DNA from: Yponomeuta sedellus
Lineage: Eukaryota; Arthropoda; Insecta; Lepidoptera; Yponomeutidae
Reading direction: 5' to 3'
DNA length: 64,000 nt
Assembly: GCA_934045075.1 (NCBI GenBank)
Contig: OW203732.1
Location: 19,189,889 to 19,253,888, forward strand
Shown: positions 11,089-23,584 of the stretch, piece after piece
How positions within the stretch are numbered: position 1 is the stretch's first letter
Layout of the letters: each line of letters begins with the position of its first letter
Notes under the pieces: model-generated
Databases searched by the model: none
What the model saw: the letters and a program-made list of their open reading frames with translations, nothing else
What the model was told of the DNA's origin: nothing
Program-made: the position numbers and the translations under genes

Positions 11089-12980
11089 TGATATGCCTAA
11101 TGTTCATTAATAGGCATAAAAGATATAAATAAAAATTAAACAGTATCAAGATCATTTAGTGCAATTTCCCCAGAATTCTTTTTTATTAATTTTTATTTCC
11201 CTATTTGCCATGAGATTCTGGTAGGCCTATAAGCTCCCCTTTATTTCTCGTGTCACGTCCTGTGAAATGTTTGTGTGCAATAAACTATAATTGTTTAATT
11301 AATATTAAATACCTCAGACACAAAGGTTTCTGTAACGTACTTAAATTAAACGCAACGTAAAATTAATATTGGTCTATTACGATATGATTCCTCACTACGT
11401 TTTTCGTCACGCTTAACGAGTCGCAAATACATTGACAGATGTACGAACTGTGTTTGTGTAGCAGCTTACAAGCGTAAATAGTGCCTTCCTAAGTGCTGTC
11501 CCTTCGAATTTCTCAGCAAAAATTCTCAATTCAGAAACTCATCTGGAAAATTCTCATTTTTATTAGGGATACTTGCACCACTTTTAAAATGTCACCATTA
11601 AAATTTAATTTAATTAAGCCACACTTAAAAAATGGTGCATGATGGCATTGATCTTACGTAGCATAAATTCTTATTTCCCTAATTTCCGTAACTGCGACGT
11701 ATTAGATTTTCAAGATTTATTTATTTTTATTATGATTTTCGTCGGTGACGTGCCAACCCTGCTAGCGCAGAAAGTGGTCCCGCCAACGCAAAGGGAGTGG
11801 AATCCTTGTAAAGAATTGATTGCGAATGTAGACAAAGCGGCACATCGTGTCTTTATTAATTTCATTCTCCTCTTTGTCCCGTTTCCATTAATTGTTTTTT
11901 TTAAGTACGTTGTAGCCAATTTACTAACATTCAACAGTCTGCAGATTAAAACATAATGGGGAACGTGTGTCTAGCTTACTTTTATACCATACAAAACAGG
12001 AAAAATAGAACTGTGTATATATATTATTAAGTTTATTTATATGTATATACATGTATTTGTACTATTTCTCTTTGTATAATTGTGCTTAATTATTATTTTT
12101 GTACATAATTGTATGCTTATAATTATTGTACCTACATATTAATACATTGTTTAATTTTAAAAGATAATTACAATAAAATATCACCTGACTGTTTGACACT
12201 ACCCCTACCATCTCCACGTCACCTGTTGGTTGGCTAGAATAAAATACTATTTAGTATTAAGCCCGCCGATTTTACAATCTTTCCTTGTGCAATAATTTAA
12301 TAATAATAATAAAACCATAAAGATAGTTAATTCGGTGTTTTCAGCATCACTAAAATGCGAAAAATAAAGTCTATTAATAAAAGCTTCTTAGATTTCAATG
12401 AATATTTAACATTTTCTTATAAGTCTAAATGCAATTGAATAAAAAAATTAGTTTACAAAATAACTCAAACATTGATAAACGTTTCATAAATTATAACTTT
12501 AAGGCGTTACGATTAAATTGTGTAGTAGCGTGAGTGCGATTTGGCGCGTTTGTGTAGTACCACATGACTAATTGCAATTTCGACATGTATTATTAAGAAA
12601 ACTATTAGTACGAAAAAAATAACGCGTTTATTTCTCTCTTAAAACGTTCTCTCTGATTTGATTATATTTAATCATTTTAGTGCATATACCGCCATAAATC
12701 AAAAAGCAGGAGTATTCTAATTTTTTTTAAATGTGTGTGATAGATAATTCAAAATCAATCACAATATAATTGAGTAGTGAGAATGTTTATGCGAAAGATA
12801 AGAGAGAGTGCGATATACATACGGTGTAATTAATAAAAAACATGATTCCTCTCACAAATGCAGTTGAAAGGCCCTGTGGTAAAGTTTGTTATTTACCACA
12901 CTGTTCAATTACATTCGATAGTTTGTTTATAAAGAAAACTGATTTAGTTTACGCGTGTGCTTAGCGTGTGTCGTTCCGTA
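11089..12980. other. Unassigned AT-rich DNA
   Basis: The 11639-11956 frames on both strands have no recognised domain. 12181-12300 contains a motif (TATTAAGCCCGCC...GTGCAATAA) like the tail of lepidopteran retroposons. TAATAATAATAAT occurs at 12298. Otherwise featureless. Confidence 0.4.
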
Positions 12981-12983
12981 TGT

Positions 12984-13200
12984 AACGGTGCAAACCTCTT
13001 TGCACCATTTTTTTTATATTTCTTTAATTCTGTCCGTCATTTTCAATTACGTCACCCATTTTTGAGATTTCCTTGATTTTTTGACATTACTACTTTACAT
13101 TTCAACTAGACCGGACTACATAAATCCTCCTTTACCTGATTATTATGTTTTTATTAAGTTTTAAAATTATAAATAAAACAGAGTTTAAGTCGTTCCAGTT
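12984..13200 (+). repeat. Single arm of the GGTGCAAACCTC foldback family
   Basis: It begins GTAACGGTGCAAACCTCTTT and follows, with divergence, the arm of the complete element at 28836-29474, including the GTTCCAGTTTTAT segment near its inner end. No opposite arm is present; the TA-type MITE at 13225 follows directly. Confidence 0.6.
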
Positions 13201-13224
13201 TTATTATACATAAAACGTTCTATA

Positions 13225-13710
13225 CCCTATTTATTGAAGCTTGAGACAAAAGGTAAACAAACAATAGAAAAGGTAATTTATTATGCCAAGTTTGTTATTA
13301 ATCAGAAATAAAATAAAAAAAATCGACATTGATTGTTAAAAGTATCGTAAAAATATATAATATGTTTGAAAAAAATTAATATCAAATTTAGTTTATATTT
13401 TGGTAAATAATGCATTTTATATTAATTTTATTTCAGTACATAACTTTTTAATAGAATTGTGGCACTATATATAACCCAAAAAGTCAGCGCTTCACAAATT
13501 TTGAACGTATTATAACACTGCTCATTAAAGATTTAATGTAATGCAAACGTTCTAATTTGAAAGATGCTATTTTATTTTCGTTCGGGTTGTAATATAACCG
13601 CCATTTTCATTCTCCCAACTTGTTGACGCGAGCGTGCTGTTTCTTCCGATAAAAGTTTGAGAATCACTATTTCTGTGTTTACCTTTTGTCTCAAGCTTCA
13701 ATAAATAGGG
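13225..13710. mobile_element. MITE with CCCTATTTATTGAAGCTTGA ends, TA duplication
   Basis: Inverted ends of about 33 bp (13225-13257 and 13678-13710) are flanked by TA. The 486-bp interior is very AT-rich and non-coding. A near-identical host segment (about 12926-12975 and 13720-13771, containing AAAGAAAACTGAT and TAGTTTACGCGTGTG) flanks the MITE plus the preceding foldback arm. An older element or a local duplication encloses both. Confidence 0.7.
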
Positions 13711-13994
13711 TATTCAGTCTCTTTATAAAGAAAACTGATCTAGTTTACGCGTGTGTTTTGCGTGTACCGCACGCGTATCCAATTCCGAAATTCTAATCGG
13801 AATTTAAATCATAAGAGCCATTGATCTCCCCGAGATTAAAGCGACGAAAAGGAAAACTTTTCATTTGTAAGGGACCCCTTTGATGTCGCTGCTATTTCCT
13901 TTATTTCTTTCCACGTTTGATCGGTATCCCGTTGCAAGTTCGACGTTGTCATTAAATCGCTCCTTGGCAAGAGCCATGTTCATCACCTGTAGGT

Positions 13995-14055
13995 TTCAAA
14001 AATACGTTTTTCTACGTAACCTACAAACGTCCCACTGCACGGCACAGGCCTTCTC

Positions 14056-14105
<50 letters not shown>

Positions 14106-14215
14106 TAGGGGCTTAATGACACGTGCCGCGGATTGGCAATTTCAACCGCTGAGGTATTTGAAGCCTCAGACACTCACATTTCCTTTACGATGTCTTCCTT
14201 AATGTTAGCGAGTGG
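13995..14215 (+). repeat. Dispersed retroposon with internal (GA)n
   Basis: CCCACTGCACGGCACAGGCC is followed by (GA)n at 14059-14105 and then by GCGGATTGGCAATTTCAA and a GCTGAGGTATTTGAA motif. The same order recurs at 15495-15625, 56755-56885 (reverse) and 61785-61960, so it is a family with a built-in microsatellite. The open frame that ends in repeated RE residues is only the (GA)n. Confidence 0.65.
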
Positions 14216-14289
14216 TATTGCTACTATTAGAAATGTACATTACTTATAAAACCAAATCATTCGTACATGCCCCCACTTGAAAATAAATA

Positions 14290-14450
14290 TCCTACTGATA
14301 TTATAAATGTGAACGTTTGTGAAGCTGTTTGGATGTTTGTTACTCAATCACGCAATAACGTTTGAACGGAATTATGTAATACATGGGTTATTATGTTGAT
14401 AGACAGAGATCTTAATTTCAGATATAGGTGATGTTTACAGAGTCAGCTAG
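14290..14450 (+). mobile_element. Non-autonomous Helitron (Lep1-like)
   Basis: It starts TCCTACTGATATTATAAATG and ends CTAG followed by T. The internal GTTTGTTACTCAATCACGC is shared with the 1853-2057 copy. Non-coding. Confidence 0.75.
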
Positions 14451-14492
14451 TACTGGATTACAAAAACACACAATTTTAAAAATATTAGTTAT

Positions 14493-15079
14493 TATACTAT
14501 TTTTATTTTTAATGCACTAACCCGTGCTAAGGACAATTTTAAAAAACCTATTTAGATGCTAAAAATTCCACCCATGCCGGGATTCGAACTCGTGCCAGCG
14601 CTCTTTCCAACTGAGCTAATGGGCGACTCACCGGCATCATCAGTGAAATTTCGAACCTCTTTACACTACTCTCTATTACGTACAGGCAGCGACATCTGGC
14701 TGAAGTAAATTGCATCACTTACTGATGTCGACATCCGGCATGGGTGGAATTTTTTGCCTCTAAATAGGTTTTTTTAATAAAGCACGGGTTAGTGCATTAA
14801 AAATAAAAATAGTATAATCATGTGGGTACAGCGATATCATTCCGATGTAAAAACCTAACTGCAAAGTAGGTACTCGGGGCTGTAAGTGATGAAATTTACT
14901 TCAGCCAGATGTCGCTGCCTGTACGTTATACAGAGAATAGTGTAAAGAGGTTCGAAATTTCACTGATGCCGGTGAGTCGCCCATTAGCTCAGTTGGAAAG
15001 AGCGCTGGCACGGATAGCCAGAGGTTGCGGGTTCGAATCCCGGCATGGGTGGAATTTTTAGCCTCTAAAAAAGTTTTTT
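14493..15079 (-). mobile_element. Snapback tRNA-like retroposon, 587 bp
   Basis: The perfect 14-bp duplication AAAATATTAGTTAT flanks it (14479-14492, 15080-15093). The A-rich tail is at 14493-14510 on the minus strand. The minus-oriented tRNA-like unit (14570-14624) has lost its anticodon region, and the plus unit (14979-15050) is complete. An extra internal tail copy (14727-14820, GCACGGGTTAGTGCATTAAA) shows the element is a dimer or rearranged. The long duplication argues for LINE-mediated insertion. Confidence 0.75.
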
Positions 15080-15093
15080 AAAATATTAGTTAT

Positions 15094-15483
15094 CATAATT
15101 TATTAGTGTATACAACAAATGCACCTGTAATGCCTCTAGTATAAGTGATTGTTGTGTCTTATTTCGCTTGAAGACAAATAAAATACATTCTATTCTATTC
15201 TGTAACAATTTCTTAAAATTATCAATACCTTGGAATGTATGGAATGGCGCAGTAAAAAGGAGGCCTTTGCCCAGCAGTGGGTTGATCTGGGCTGAATATA
15301 GATAGATCAATCTTCCTTATTCTTACCTTCTTTATTTTTGTTATTTTGTGGGTATTTTTCATTCATTATGAATTTTAACATAAAATAACATAAAACAATG
15401 AATTCATTTTTAAATTGTTAACTGTGTCAAATATTTGGTTATTAATAACAAAATATCGTTTCTAACGCTTGTATTACAACTTT
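15094..15483. other. Unassigned DNA
   Basis: 15165-15200 (AAATACATTCTATTCTATTC) and 15255-15300 (GGCCTTTGCCCAGCAGTGGG) look like retroposon tails. Otherwise nothing recognisable. Confidence 0.4.
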
Positions 15484-15489
15484 TTTTGA

Positions 15490-15630
15490 GTAGCCTATAA
15501 ACGCCCCACTGCAGGGTACAGGCCTTTCCTTTGAGAGAGAGTATGGGCTTAATTACCACGCGTGCCCACCGCGGATTGGCAATGTCAAGCGCTGAGGTAT
15601 TTGAACACCTCAGACACTTTCTTCACGAAC
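15490..15630 (+). repeat. Dispersed (GA)n-type retroposon, short copy
   Basis: Same order of motifs as 13995-14215 (CCCCACTGCAGGGTACAGGC, GAGAGAGAG, GCGGATTGGCAATGTCAA, CTGAGGTATTTGAA), with the microsatellite reduced to about four GA units. Confidence 0.6.
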
Positions 15631-15713
15631 AACTTAAAACCGACAAAGTGTGAGTCGGACCCATTTTTTTCATTCACTCCCGAATGAAAAAAATCTACTT
15701 TGGCTAAACACGT

Positions 15714-15881
15714 CATATTATATAGTAATTGTACAAAAATCTCATATAACAGTGTTTCTTATCGAACTCCTCAGAAACAGCTTTACCGATTTTTATGATT
15801 TTTTTTTGTATATTTGTTAGGTCTGAAAATAGGTGGTAGACTAATTAATAAGGCAATTAATACTTTTGCGGGGTCAGCTAG
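15714..15881 (+). mobile_element. Probable Helitron fragment
   Basis: It ends GGGGTCAGCTAG with T-like host continuation, the 3' end of lepidopteran Helitrons. The 5' boundary at TCATATTATATAG is a guess. It lies beside degenerate edges of the GTGCGAGTCGGAC repeat (15648-15672). Confidence 0.45.
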
Positions 15882-17125
15882 TAGATTTATGTAGATTTAC
15901 GTGTAGATTTTATGGAACCCTCGGTGCGGAAGCCAAATCTGCCTCGGCCATTTTTTTTCTCTTCCATGTCGTGCGTGTATAATTCCATTTAGAGTCAGCC
16001 ATTGCTCTTTCGGAATCTAAACAGAGCTTTATGATTACACCAAGTGATCTCGTGTGACAGGTGTCTTAATATTAACTTCCTTTTATGTCTTCCTTTTCAT
16101 CGCCGGGAATGCCTATCTTTATTGAACAAAATTGAATGTTAAATGGGAAAGCCCTCTCCGTGCATTTTTGTCCGTAAATAGAGCGGTTTCAAAGGAAAAC
16201 CTTTTTACCGTGTCGTCACAGGGATTCTGAAACACATAAGTGATGAACAGTGAAATTAAATTTATTTTTACGTAAAGTTTACGTCATGGAATGTCAATAA
16301 TGTATACAATGTAATGTAACCTGCCTTCTGGTCAAATATGTAATGAAGAAATACCGGCCATGTGCGTGACGTATGTATGGTTCCGTTGGCCGTCAAGAAA
16401 GTATTTTAAGAAAATATTAATCGAGTTCACTGTTAAACTAATAACGTCTACTTTATTAGAGTAATTTTCAATGAAATTTGTACAAAGTTTTCTTTATTTA
16501 TTTATGGCCAATTTACTGAAGCCAAACTACAAAAAACTTTTAACAAAGGGAAAAGAAAAATCATTGAAAATTTCATTAAAGTACTTAACTCGAAAATGGA
16601 CATAGCTCAGCTCAATACGTCCGAGGTCTCCATATCTCTTACACGTCAAATGGTCTTCAGTGGACGCTAGTTTTCAGCTGACCCCATGCCAGTGAATTGT
16701 CTATAGATGAATAGTGTATAGCCATACAGTGGCTTGGGGAAAGTAGTGACCCTTTGTAAATAAATATTGAATTGAATATTCAAGTAAAGTCCAACTCAAG
16801 TAAAACCGAAGTTTTGCAGTTTCTATAAACACCCGTTTCCAGAGAAACTTACTATTATTATGGAGTAAAAAAATATTGAGCCCTTTGCCCAAAATAGGCC
16901 TCCTTCATGGCTTGTCAAGCTTCGCGGTCTTATGCTCTTGTGCGTCTTGTACCCACATTCAGCTACCCACAGCGTAATCAGGTAGTCAGACAATGGGTGG
17001 TGGGTGGCCTGCCCACGCTGCGTCGCCAGATCCGCAGTCTCCAGGTCAGAACTTTTCCGCCCCAACGGCCGTAGGTTGTCCGAGCTATGTGCCCCGGACA
17101 CTGCTGAACTAAGCTGTTCTACGAG
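15882..17125. other. Unassigned DNA
   Basis: 15930-16260 is of higher complexity, non-coding and not an obvious repeat. 16870-17100 is GC-rich, with frames on both strands that I do not recognise; being next to a LINE relic it may be retroelement-derived. Confidence 0.35.
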
Positions 17126-17340
17126 CTATAATACTCGTAGTAACAGTGGTTCTTCTGCGGATCTCCTTTTCCTGATTCGACCACGCATTGAAACTCCCAA
17201 CATAGTTCGCTCCATTGCTCGTTGGGCGACCTTAAGCGTTATTATGAGCCATAGCCCGGTCCAGCGTCCAGGTCTCACATCCATATGTCAGCACTGGCAT
17301 CACACATTGGTTATACCTTTGTCTTGAGACACTGAGATAG
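17126..17340 (-). pseudogene. LINE (RTE-like) reverse transcriptase fragment, frameshifted
   Basis: The minus strand reads YNQCVMPVLTYGCETWTL, then a stop. One base away in another frame it continues KVAQRAMERTMLGVSMRGRI. This is the region after the palm domain in RTE-type endonuclease-reverse transcriptases (YNQCVLPVLTYG...RAMERAMLGVSLRDRI in family terms). A frameshift at about 17239 plus loss of both ends make it a relic. Confidence 0.75.
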
Positions 17341-20300
17341 TTGGAATGGGACATAAGAATTGCAAAAGTTGTTAATAAGCTACATATCCTACATTTTAGT
17401 CGAGTCTGGCCAATTACAGTTTTTAGTTGAAAGACGAACGCGCGAACACGCGATATTGCAGGCGCGGGCAAAAGTGTCAGGTTTTCAGGAAATTTTTGGC
17501 TAATTGAACCTGAGTTCAGCTTTTTCTTTTTTGGACCTGACAATCCTACTAGAAGGAGACAAGCCTTGCCTGTTTGTAATACGTACGACAGAGGACCTCG
17601 CGAGGTGTTTGCCTGGTCCCGGCAAAGGGACCGCGGCAAGCGAACGCGGCGCCAGACGTGACTTATGATATTTGAATTGTGCTCTCAAAGCGGTACTCGT
17701 CTATCCTTCCTTTAGGGTTGGGACTAGGGCTTTCACCTCTGGGTTAGACCCAAAGTCTACGGGTTTGAATAGTGCATGCTGGGTTCCGGGTTAACATTAT
17801 AAAGCTTCGGGCCCGGTGAATGCGGATAATTACTGCCAGAAGTGATATTGTTGTGATAATTCCTTATTATGTCGTCCGATTCCATTGATTCCTTTTTTGT
17901 AAAAGGATAAGTTAGAGTTGCTGCCATATAAATTTGGTCAAGATCATGCATGCCGTAAAGATGCCTTGATGCTTTGTCCCTTTTTAAATTACAATTTGAT
18001 AATTCCTTACTACGTCGTCTGATTACGGACTTTTAGTTCGATTCCGACGTCCAAGTCCGATTACGGAATTTTTTTAAGATAAGTAATACCTTAGAGGAGA
18101 TTCCATATAAAGGTCGAGATCAGTTGCATGCACTTTTCAATTTATAAAGGCATCTTCACGACTATATGGACACAAACATTAACGCGATAAGGAATACCGA
18201 CAGCGCCACCACTGTTGAAATTTGCGAATTTTGATGACAGTTCTATTATTCCAATCGACTTGTTACAAAGTATTAAAATGGGCCCCTTTTTATTTCCACA
18301 CCAACGTAGGACTTAGTTTACGATCTAAATTCGAGAAGAGTGGGCTAACTTTTACGCGCCTCCCATCCCTAGAGTCGGCGTCAAAGAGCTTTGACGCGGC
18401 GTCGCCCGCACACAATATTTATCAACAAGAACGTATCGATATGTCGACAGAAGCGCCTACTTCTTATCGTCACTATTGTCGACTTATCTCTTTGGTGTCG
18501 TCTTACGTACAGTACACTAGTGCAGGGGATGCGCTGTGGAGAATCCACTTTGGAGGTTTTTTGGAGAATGGACCTTTACGTTTGGTTCCTGCAGGTTTTT
18601 TGTGATATATGTCAAAACATCAGAATCCCGCAGTGCAGTAATGCGGTGCTGATCATGTTTCATTTTGTCTGTTAGGCATGTCAAACAAGTAACAATCGAA
18701 TGAGGTTTTGCTGATTTTGGTTGCTAATCAAATATTTATTTTGCTGAGCTGAACTGTAATATTTCCAACAAAACGGTACTTTTATAGGAAAATTTAAACC
18801 CTTTCGATAGAAACTTTACGACGAATGCTCGCAAGTTTAGGTATTATTTATTATCGAGTTGAGTGCAATTTATCTAGAATGAATTTGTAATTAATCAAAA
18901 GAAATTCTGGGCTTTTAGCAACGCGGAAAACCCGTTCAGCATTTGCGGGTGGCGTGGCGAGGCGTCCTCGTCTATGCATCACTACACCCTGGGCGGGGCG
19001 GCATTAAAAATGCCGAGTATCCTGCCTTTGAGGCCTCGATCTTCTTTGATATTTGTACAAAGATTAGAATTCAAACAGACTGAATCGTTGGCTAGTGCCA
19101 TTTGTGTCATCTTCGAGTAGTTCAGCGCTGCGATTGCTGCTCTGAAGGTATTTCCGAGGCTTTTGTCATAAAGAATGGCAGTTTTTTTGTTGTTGATCGA
19201 ACTTTTATATTTTCTTGGTCCCTGGCCATAAAAAGAATCAATTTTGTTTTCTTTTATTATCATTGTGCCAGTCCCAACTTTATTGGCGCTCGCTTTTCGG
19301 CCAGCACTATTTTCTTTGGCATAAACTGAATCCAGAACAAGTACACTATTCATAATCGAATGGAGTAACTCGCGGAGATCAAATAACAGTTCTAGTTCGC
19401 CTGACCGGGCACTATATAAACTAGTTAGCGGTTCAAGCTCTCACATTCCGCAAAAGAGTTAAATATCTTAATACTGTTGCAATCGTTTTGCTTGTCGAAT
19501 TTTCTTGGGAAACAATGGTTTTCAAGACGCCGAGATTGAGTTACTTCAATGCTGATACGATACTCTTAGATGATGCCTTTGCAGGAGTGACCGTCAATAC
19601 AACTAATAATGGTTTATAGTTATATTTTACTATCGAATCGCCCCGGCTTCGTGTGGGGGTAAACTACTAATATGAATTTTCCAAAAAATGTAACTTCATG
19701 AATTTGCGAAAAATATTTCACATCAAAAAGCAATACGGACACAACAAAGAAAAAAAACTTTCGAGCTCAAGTGATGTCCGTCGTACAAAGTGGCAATTGA
19801 TTTTTATTTATATACACACTGCACTGTTAAACGTACTAAAGAGAATTTATAACGTAATTCTGTGCGGCCACGACACATTACCAATCTCTTTGATGTTATT
19901 AGACCGCGGTGAGATGGTATTATGCGCGCATATCTATAGCGGTTTTAATTATATCAGCATAACGATAGCTGCTAGCATTTGCACTCGCTAAAGAGAACAC
20001 TCTATCAGTCACACGACTTTATTCGATGACGTTTTATGTTGAAAGCTCTTTTTAACTTTGCACTATATTTATTAAGTATTGTACAAACAGGACGCACATT
20101 GAATTGGGAACGCAAATTACCTGTCTGTACTTTGTGGCTTTGTCCGCACAATAGCCATTCGGCACAAATGTGACTTGCTATTAAGTTATAATTGCTTATT
20201 TTGATTGCATTGCATACAAGAGGACCTTACACTCCCAGTTTTACCGGATCGACGGACCATAATCGAAGGTGTTTGCTTTAAAATGTTGGTCCTTCTATCC

Positions 20301-22150
20301 GGACACATCATAATCTTAATTTTGTAATGGCGTTACCTAGTTTGATACTCTGCAAGGTGTCATCATCCGGCTCGAAGGACCAAAAATAGAACCAGTTTCT
20401 TTTTCGCAGCGCAGGAAAAGGTGCAGGGCAGGTGTGAACACAACATAACAGTCAATAAATAAATGAGTTGTCAATTAACAAATCACCTCAAACCACTTGA
20501 CGGCTGGCAATCAGAGCGGGGCGTGAAGCGTGCCAATGGCGAGGTAACGGCAAATCGTACAAACAAGTAAGCGGTGAGAGACAATAAATTATGTGGAAAT
20601 TACTAATGATGAGGGGCGCGGGGCGGTGCATTAAGCCCCGGCGGCAAACATCAAAGGGCCCTTTGACCGTGCCGCCGCTCCCACCCCCTCCCCGCGCCCG
20701 CGCCCCCTCATCTCTCGCGTCAACTTCCCCGAAGTTACAAAGCTTGGCGAATATGTGTGATACTAATTAATCTATTCTGTACGTAGCGATGATTTCGTTT
20801 GTCGTGCTTTTTTACTCTGAATATTTAGTGGGAATATATTTATTTTTAAAAGCAGAAGTGGCTAAGTAAAGAAAATATTAATATTACATGCCCTTATTTA
20901 ATTTCACTAAGGTTAAATCTCGCAAGCCAAAGGATCACGTCCTGTGCACTCAGACAGTTCTGAAGACATACTTATAAAATCAAAAATAACCTGTTGTCTC
21001 AGGACACTCAAACAATAAGTAGTAACACTGACACAAAATTGCACACAAGTTGAATATTTACAAGTAAAAATGATCTTTATCTTGATCTGATGTAACGAGG
21101 ATTGCCTCCTCATGAGGACACTACCTAACAGCTGATATCATAGGCACGAGAGTTAGCAAAATAAATATTCCTTTCCATCGAATGCAATGGTTGCTTTATT
21201 TAGACTGCCAGCAGTACTTAGCTCTAGTATTTATTTTGAACAGGTCCTACCGTCTATTTATTCTTACTTGTCCAACTTAGTAAACAAGATTCTACCCTTA
21301 AACTGTGACTTTTTAGTCCAAAACTGCCATATTTCCATAAATGAAGTAACCTGGAACACTCTTTTAGATAACACGCTGCCAATTTTATAAACATAGTTCA
21401 TGATAGTTCATGAATTTGCGAGAAAATGTCTAGCTTAGGCATCTAATCTCAATTTTAAGGTTAGAATCTTGTTTACTAAATTGGACAAGTAAGAATAAAT
21501 AGACTGTATATTCGAGTCGAGTTTCTAATTTTTACGACGCTTACGAAAATTCCCACTGGACATGGTTTGGCGAAATCAAGTGTAATTTTAATCAATGAGT
21601 CGGCCCGTTTTCGGCCACCGTTAGACCCAAGTCTCCCCCGGGGATTGCACATCTTTCTGTCCTCGCCTCGATCATACCTACATTTTATTCAAACATTTTT
21701 TTTCTATGCAAAATATATTAATCATAATCCAAAAGCAGGCTATTGGATTTCTTGATGTCGCATCAGCGCAAACATAGGCGTGGAAATGAGACGATTTTAG
21801 AGCTCAGGGTCTAAAATGCCTGCGTCCCACTTTGCGTTGGTGGAGCTCCCTATGCGACTAGCAGCCTAGTCAATATTTGCTGTGGTTTTGAGCCCATCGG
21901 ATCAGTATTGAAGTTCCAGTTGAAACATCTCGACGTCGTGCAGGAAATACTTTGGAGTCTCAAATATAAATACAAGTTCGTAGAAAGAGTTGTTGTCAGT
22001 TTCTCATCAACACTCAACATTTGGTTACACCCTATAAATAGCCTTAATTTCAAATTTCATAGAAGTTATAAGAAGAAGTCACCTTCAAGGAGACCTGATA
22101 AATATATTTATTCACAATTCACTAATTACTATAACAAGATTTTTATTAAC
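17341..22150. other. Long unassigned interval
   Basis: No gene was found in about 4.8 kb. 17840-18170 carries degenerate direct repeats around GATAATTCCTTA.TACGTCGTC. 18222-18675 and 18982-19353 hold unrecognised open frames. 20440-20720 is a GC-rich complex block described separately. 21252-21297 and 21459-21504 are 46-bp inverted arms with a 161-bp spacer, a probable decayed MITE. Confidence 0.4.
20440..20720. promoter_or_regulatory. Candidate regulatory or conserved non-coding block
   Basis: GC-balanced, non-repetitive sequence in an otherwise AT-rich region. It contains a perfect 16-bp palindrome TCAAAGGGCCCTTTGA (20653-20668; two TCF/LEF-like CTTTGA half sites) and a CCACTTGA NK2-like site. 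No start site or gene is visible beside it. The assignment is inference from composition and motifs only. Confidence 0.25.
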
Positions 22151-22154
22151 GACA

Positions 22155-22340
22155 AGCTGACACAGCGAACTTCGTACCGCCTAACAGTCCATTCTTTATT
22201 TTTTTTATATTTCTCTCCGTAAGAACCATCCTCGTACTTCAAGGAATATTCTAAAAAAAGAATTAGTGAAATCGGTTCAGCTGCTCTCGAGATTTGCGCT
22301 TGCTTACCAACACATTCAGCGATTCATTTTTATATATAGA
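22155..22340 (-). mobile_element. Non-autonomous Helitron, damaged 3' end
   Basis: On the minus strand it starts TCTATATATAAAAATGAATC and ends near GTACGAAGTTCGCTGTGTCA, where the final CTAG is lost. Same family as 42817-42999 and 47928-48292 (shared CTTGAAGTACGAGGATGG). Confidence 0.7.
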
Positions 22341-22530
22341 TGACTGTATCCCACTGCTGGGCAAAGGATTACCCTTCCTTGCCTTTTAGATTTCCACTCC
22401 TTGTGCCTGGCCAACTCTCGATACCGAGGCAAATATTTGGTCAGGTCGTCACACCATCTCCTCTCCGCATTGGTCTGCCACGTCGCCGGTAGCCATCGGA
22501 CGGCACGCAGTGACGAACTTAATTAGTTAA
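22341..22530 (-). repeat. LINE RT C-terminal relic (antisense)
   Basis: The plus strand reads CCCACTGCTGGGCAAAGG, then CCAACTCTCGATACCGAGGC and AAATATTTGGTCAGGTCGTC. On the minus strand this resembles the ...DDLTKYL..YR.LA... end of the fragment at 35070-35222. Heavily decayed. Confidence 0.5.
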
Positions 22531-23580
22531 AATTTTGTTTGCATTTAAGCTGTTAGTGTCAGATTAGTGGCCACGTCCATATTCGGTTTGGTTTTCAGCA
22601 GATCCAGTTGTTGTCGAAGTTCCAGGTTAAACTTCTCGTTGCCACGCTACCTTAGATGGATGCATATTTCTTAAAAAGCAATCCTTTCACCTAATTCGAC
22701 ACAAGTCGACCATTAGGCGGGTCGCAGTTCGGCGCGACATATCGTTAGCGCCGGGCGGAGGGTGCGATAACAAGGCACTCGCGACACCTCGCGAGCGTCC
22801 TTCCTTTAGTGCGACTTTCACGTGTTAAGTTGAGGAAGGTTCTAGAAGGGTTATATTAGGCAAAAAAGTGTTACTACGAAGAACCGTTCTCGTTATCGGA
22901 AAATTATCAACCTGTATAAAGAAACTAGTGTAGAAATGCCTGTGGAAACATAATTTTTGTAACTCTCTGGTGATTGAGTATAACGTCTTGATACCTTCTT
23001 GCGTATTATATATTCTAAAATAGGTACTCGCAAATCAAATTTCACGATCAAATCGGTATTTACTGCACTACAGAATAGAGCGAGAAGCCGGTTAAAATTC
23101 ATAGTTTCAGTCAGTATCGTCGTGGCGTTAGATTCTGACGCAGGTAAAAAGAGAGGAAAGATATTATGGACTAGAACCAATCAATCTCTTTTGTTTGGCA
23201 TTAGACTTAAGAAATAAGACGTTACGAGTATGAGTAATGACTGGTATTCTGGTGACTTAATTAGTAGGTATACCGCGTACTCACCATCATCATCAGCCAT
23301 TTGAGGCCTACTGCAGGACATAGGCCACCTTTGTGATTTTCCAAACTTCGAAGCAGCGTGAGCATGGGCAGGCCGTCCACTAGATGATCTGATGACCTAG
23401 TTGCGGTGGCTGGGTGTCGCTGGATGCGGCCGGCACAAGACCGTGATACCGCGTAATGATTAGAAGTAATACGCCTCGCCTCTGAAAGGTTCACTCATGG
23501 GACAGACATTTGCGTTGGTCGTGCTGTCTAGTATCCGCTAACGAAATTGGCCATTCGACACAAGTCGACGATTAGGACTA
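22531..23580. other. Unassigned DNA with dispersed-repeat traces
   Basis: 22690-22800 and 23553-23584 plus 23733-23785 are copies of one segment (ACACAAGTCGAC, ATTAGGCGG, GATAACAAGGCACTCGCG). The second copy is split by the LINE tail at 23585. 23280-23470 (TGCAGGACATAGGCCACC) is a common lepidopteran retroposon motif, antisense. Confidence 0.4.
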
Positions 23581-23584
23581 TGCA

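Noticed and set aside
16823..17327. Overlapping frames on both strands as host exons
   Set aside because: Overlap a LINE relic; no splice-consistent domain was seen.
18982..19353. 123-codon minus frame
   Set aside because: Compositionally plausible but no recognisable motif, no partner exon and a plain AT-rich setting; left unassigned.
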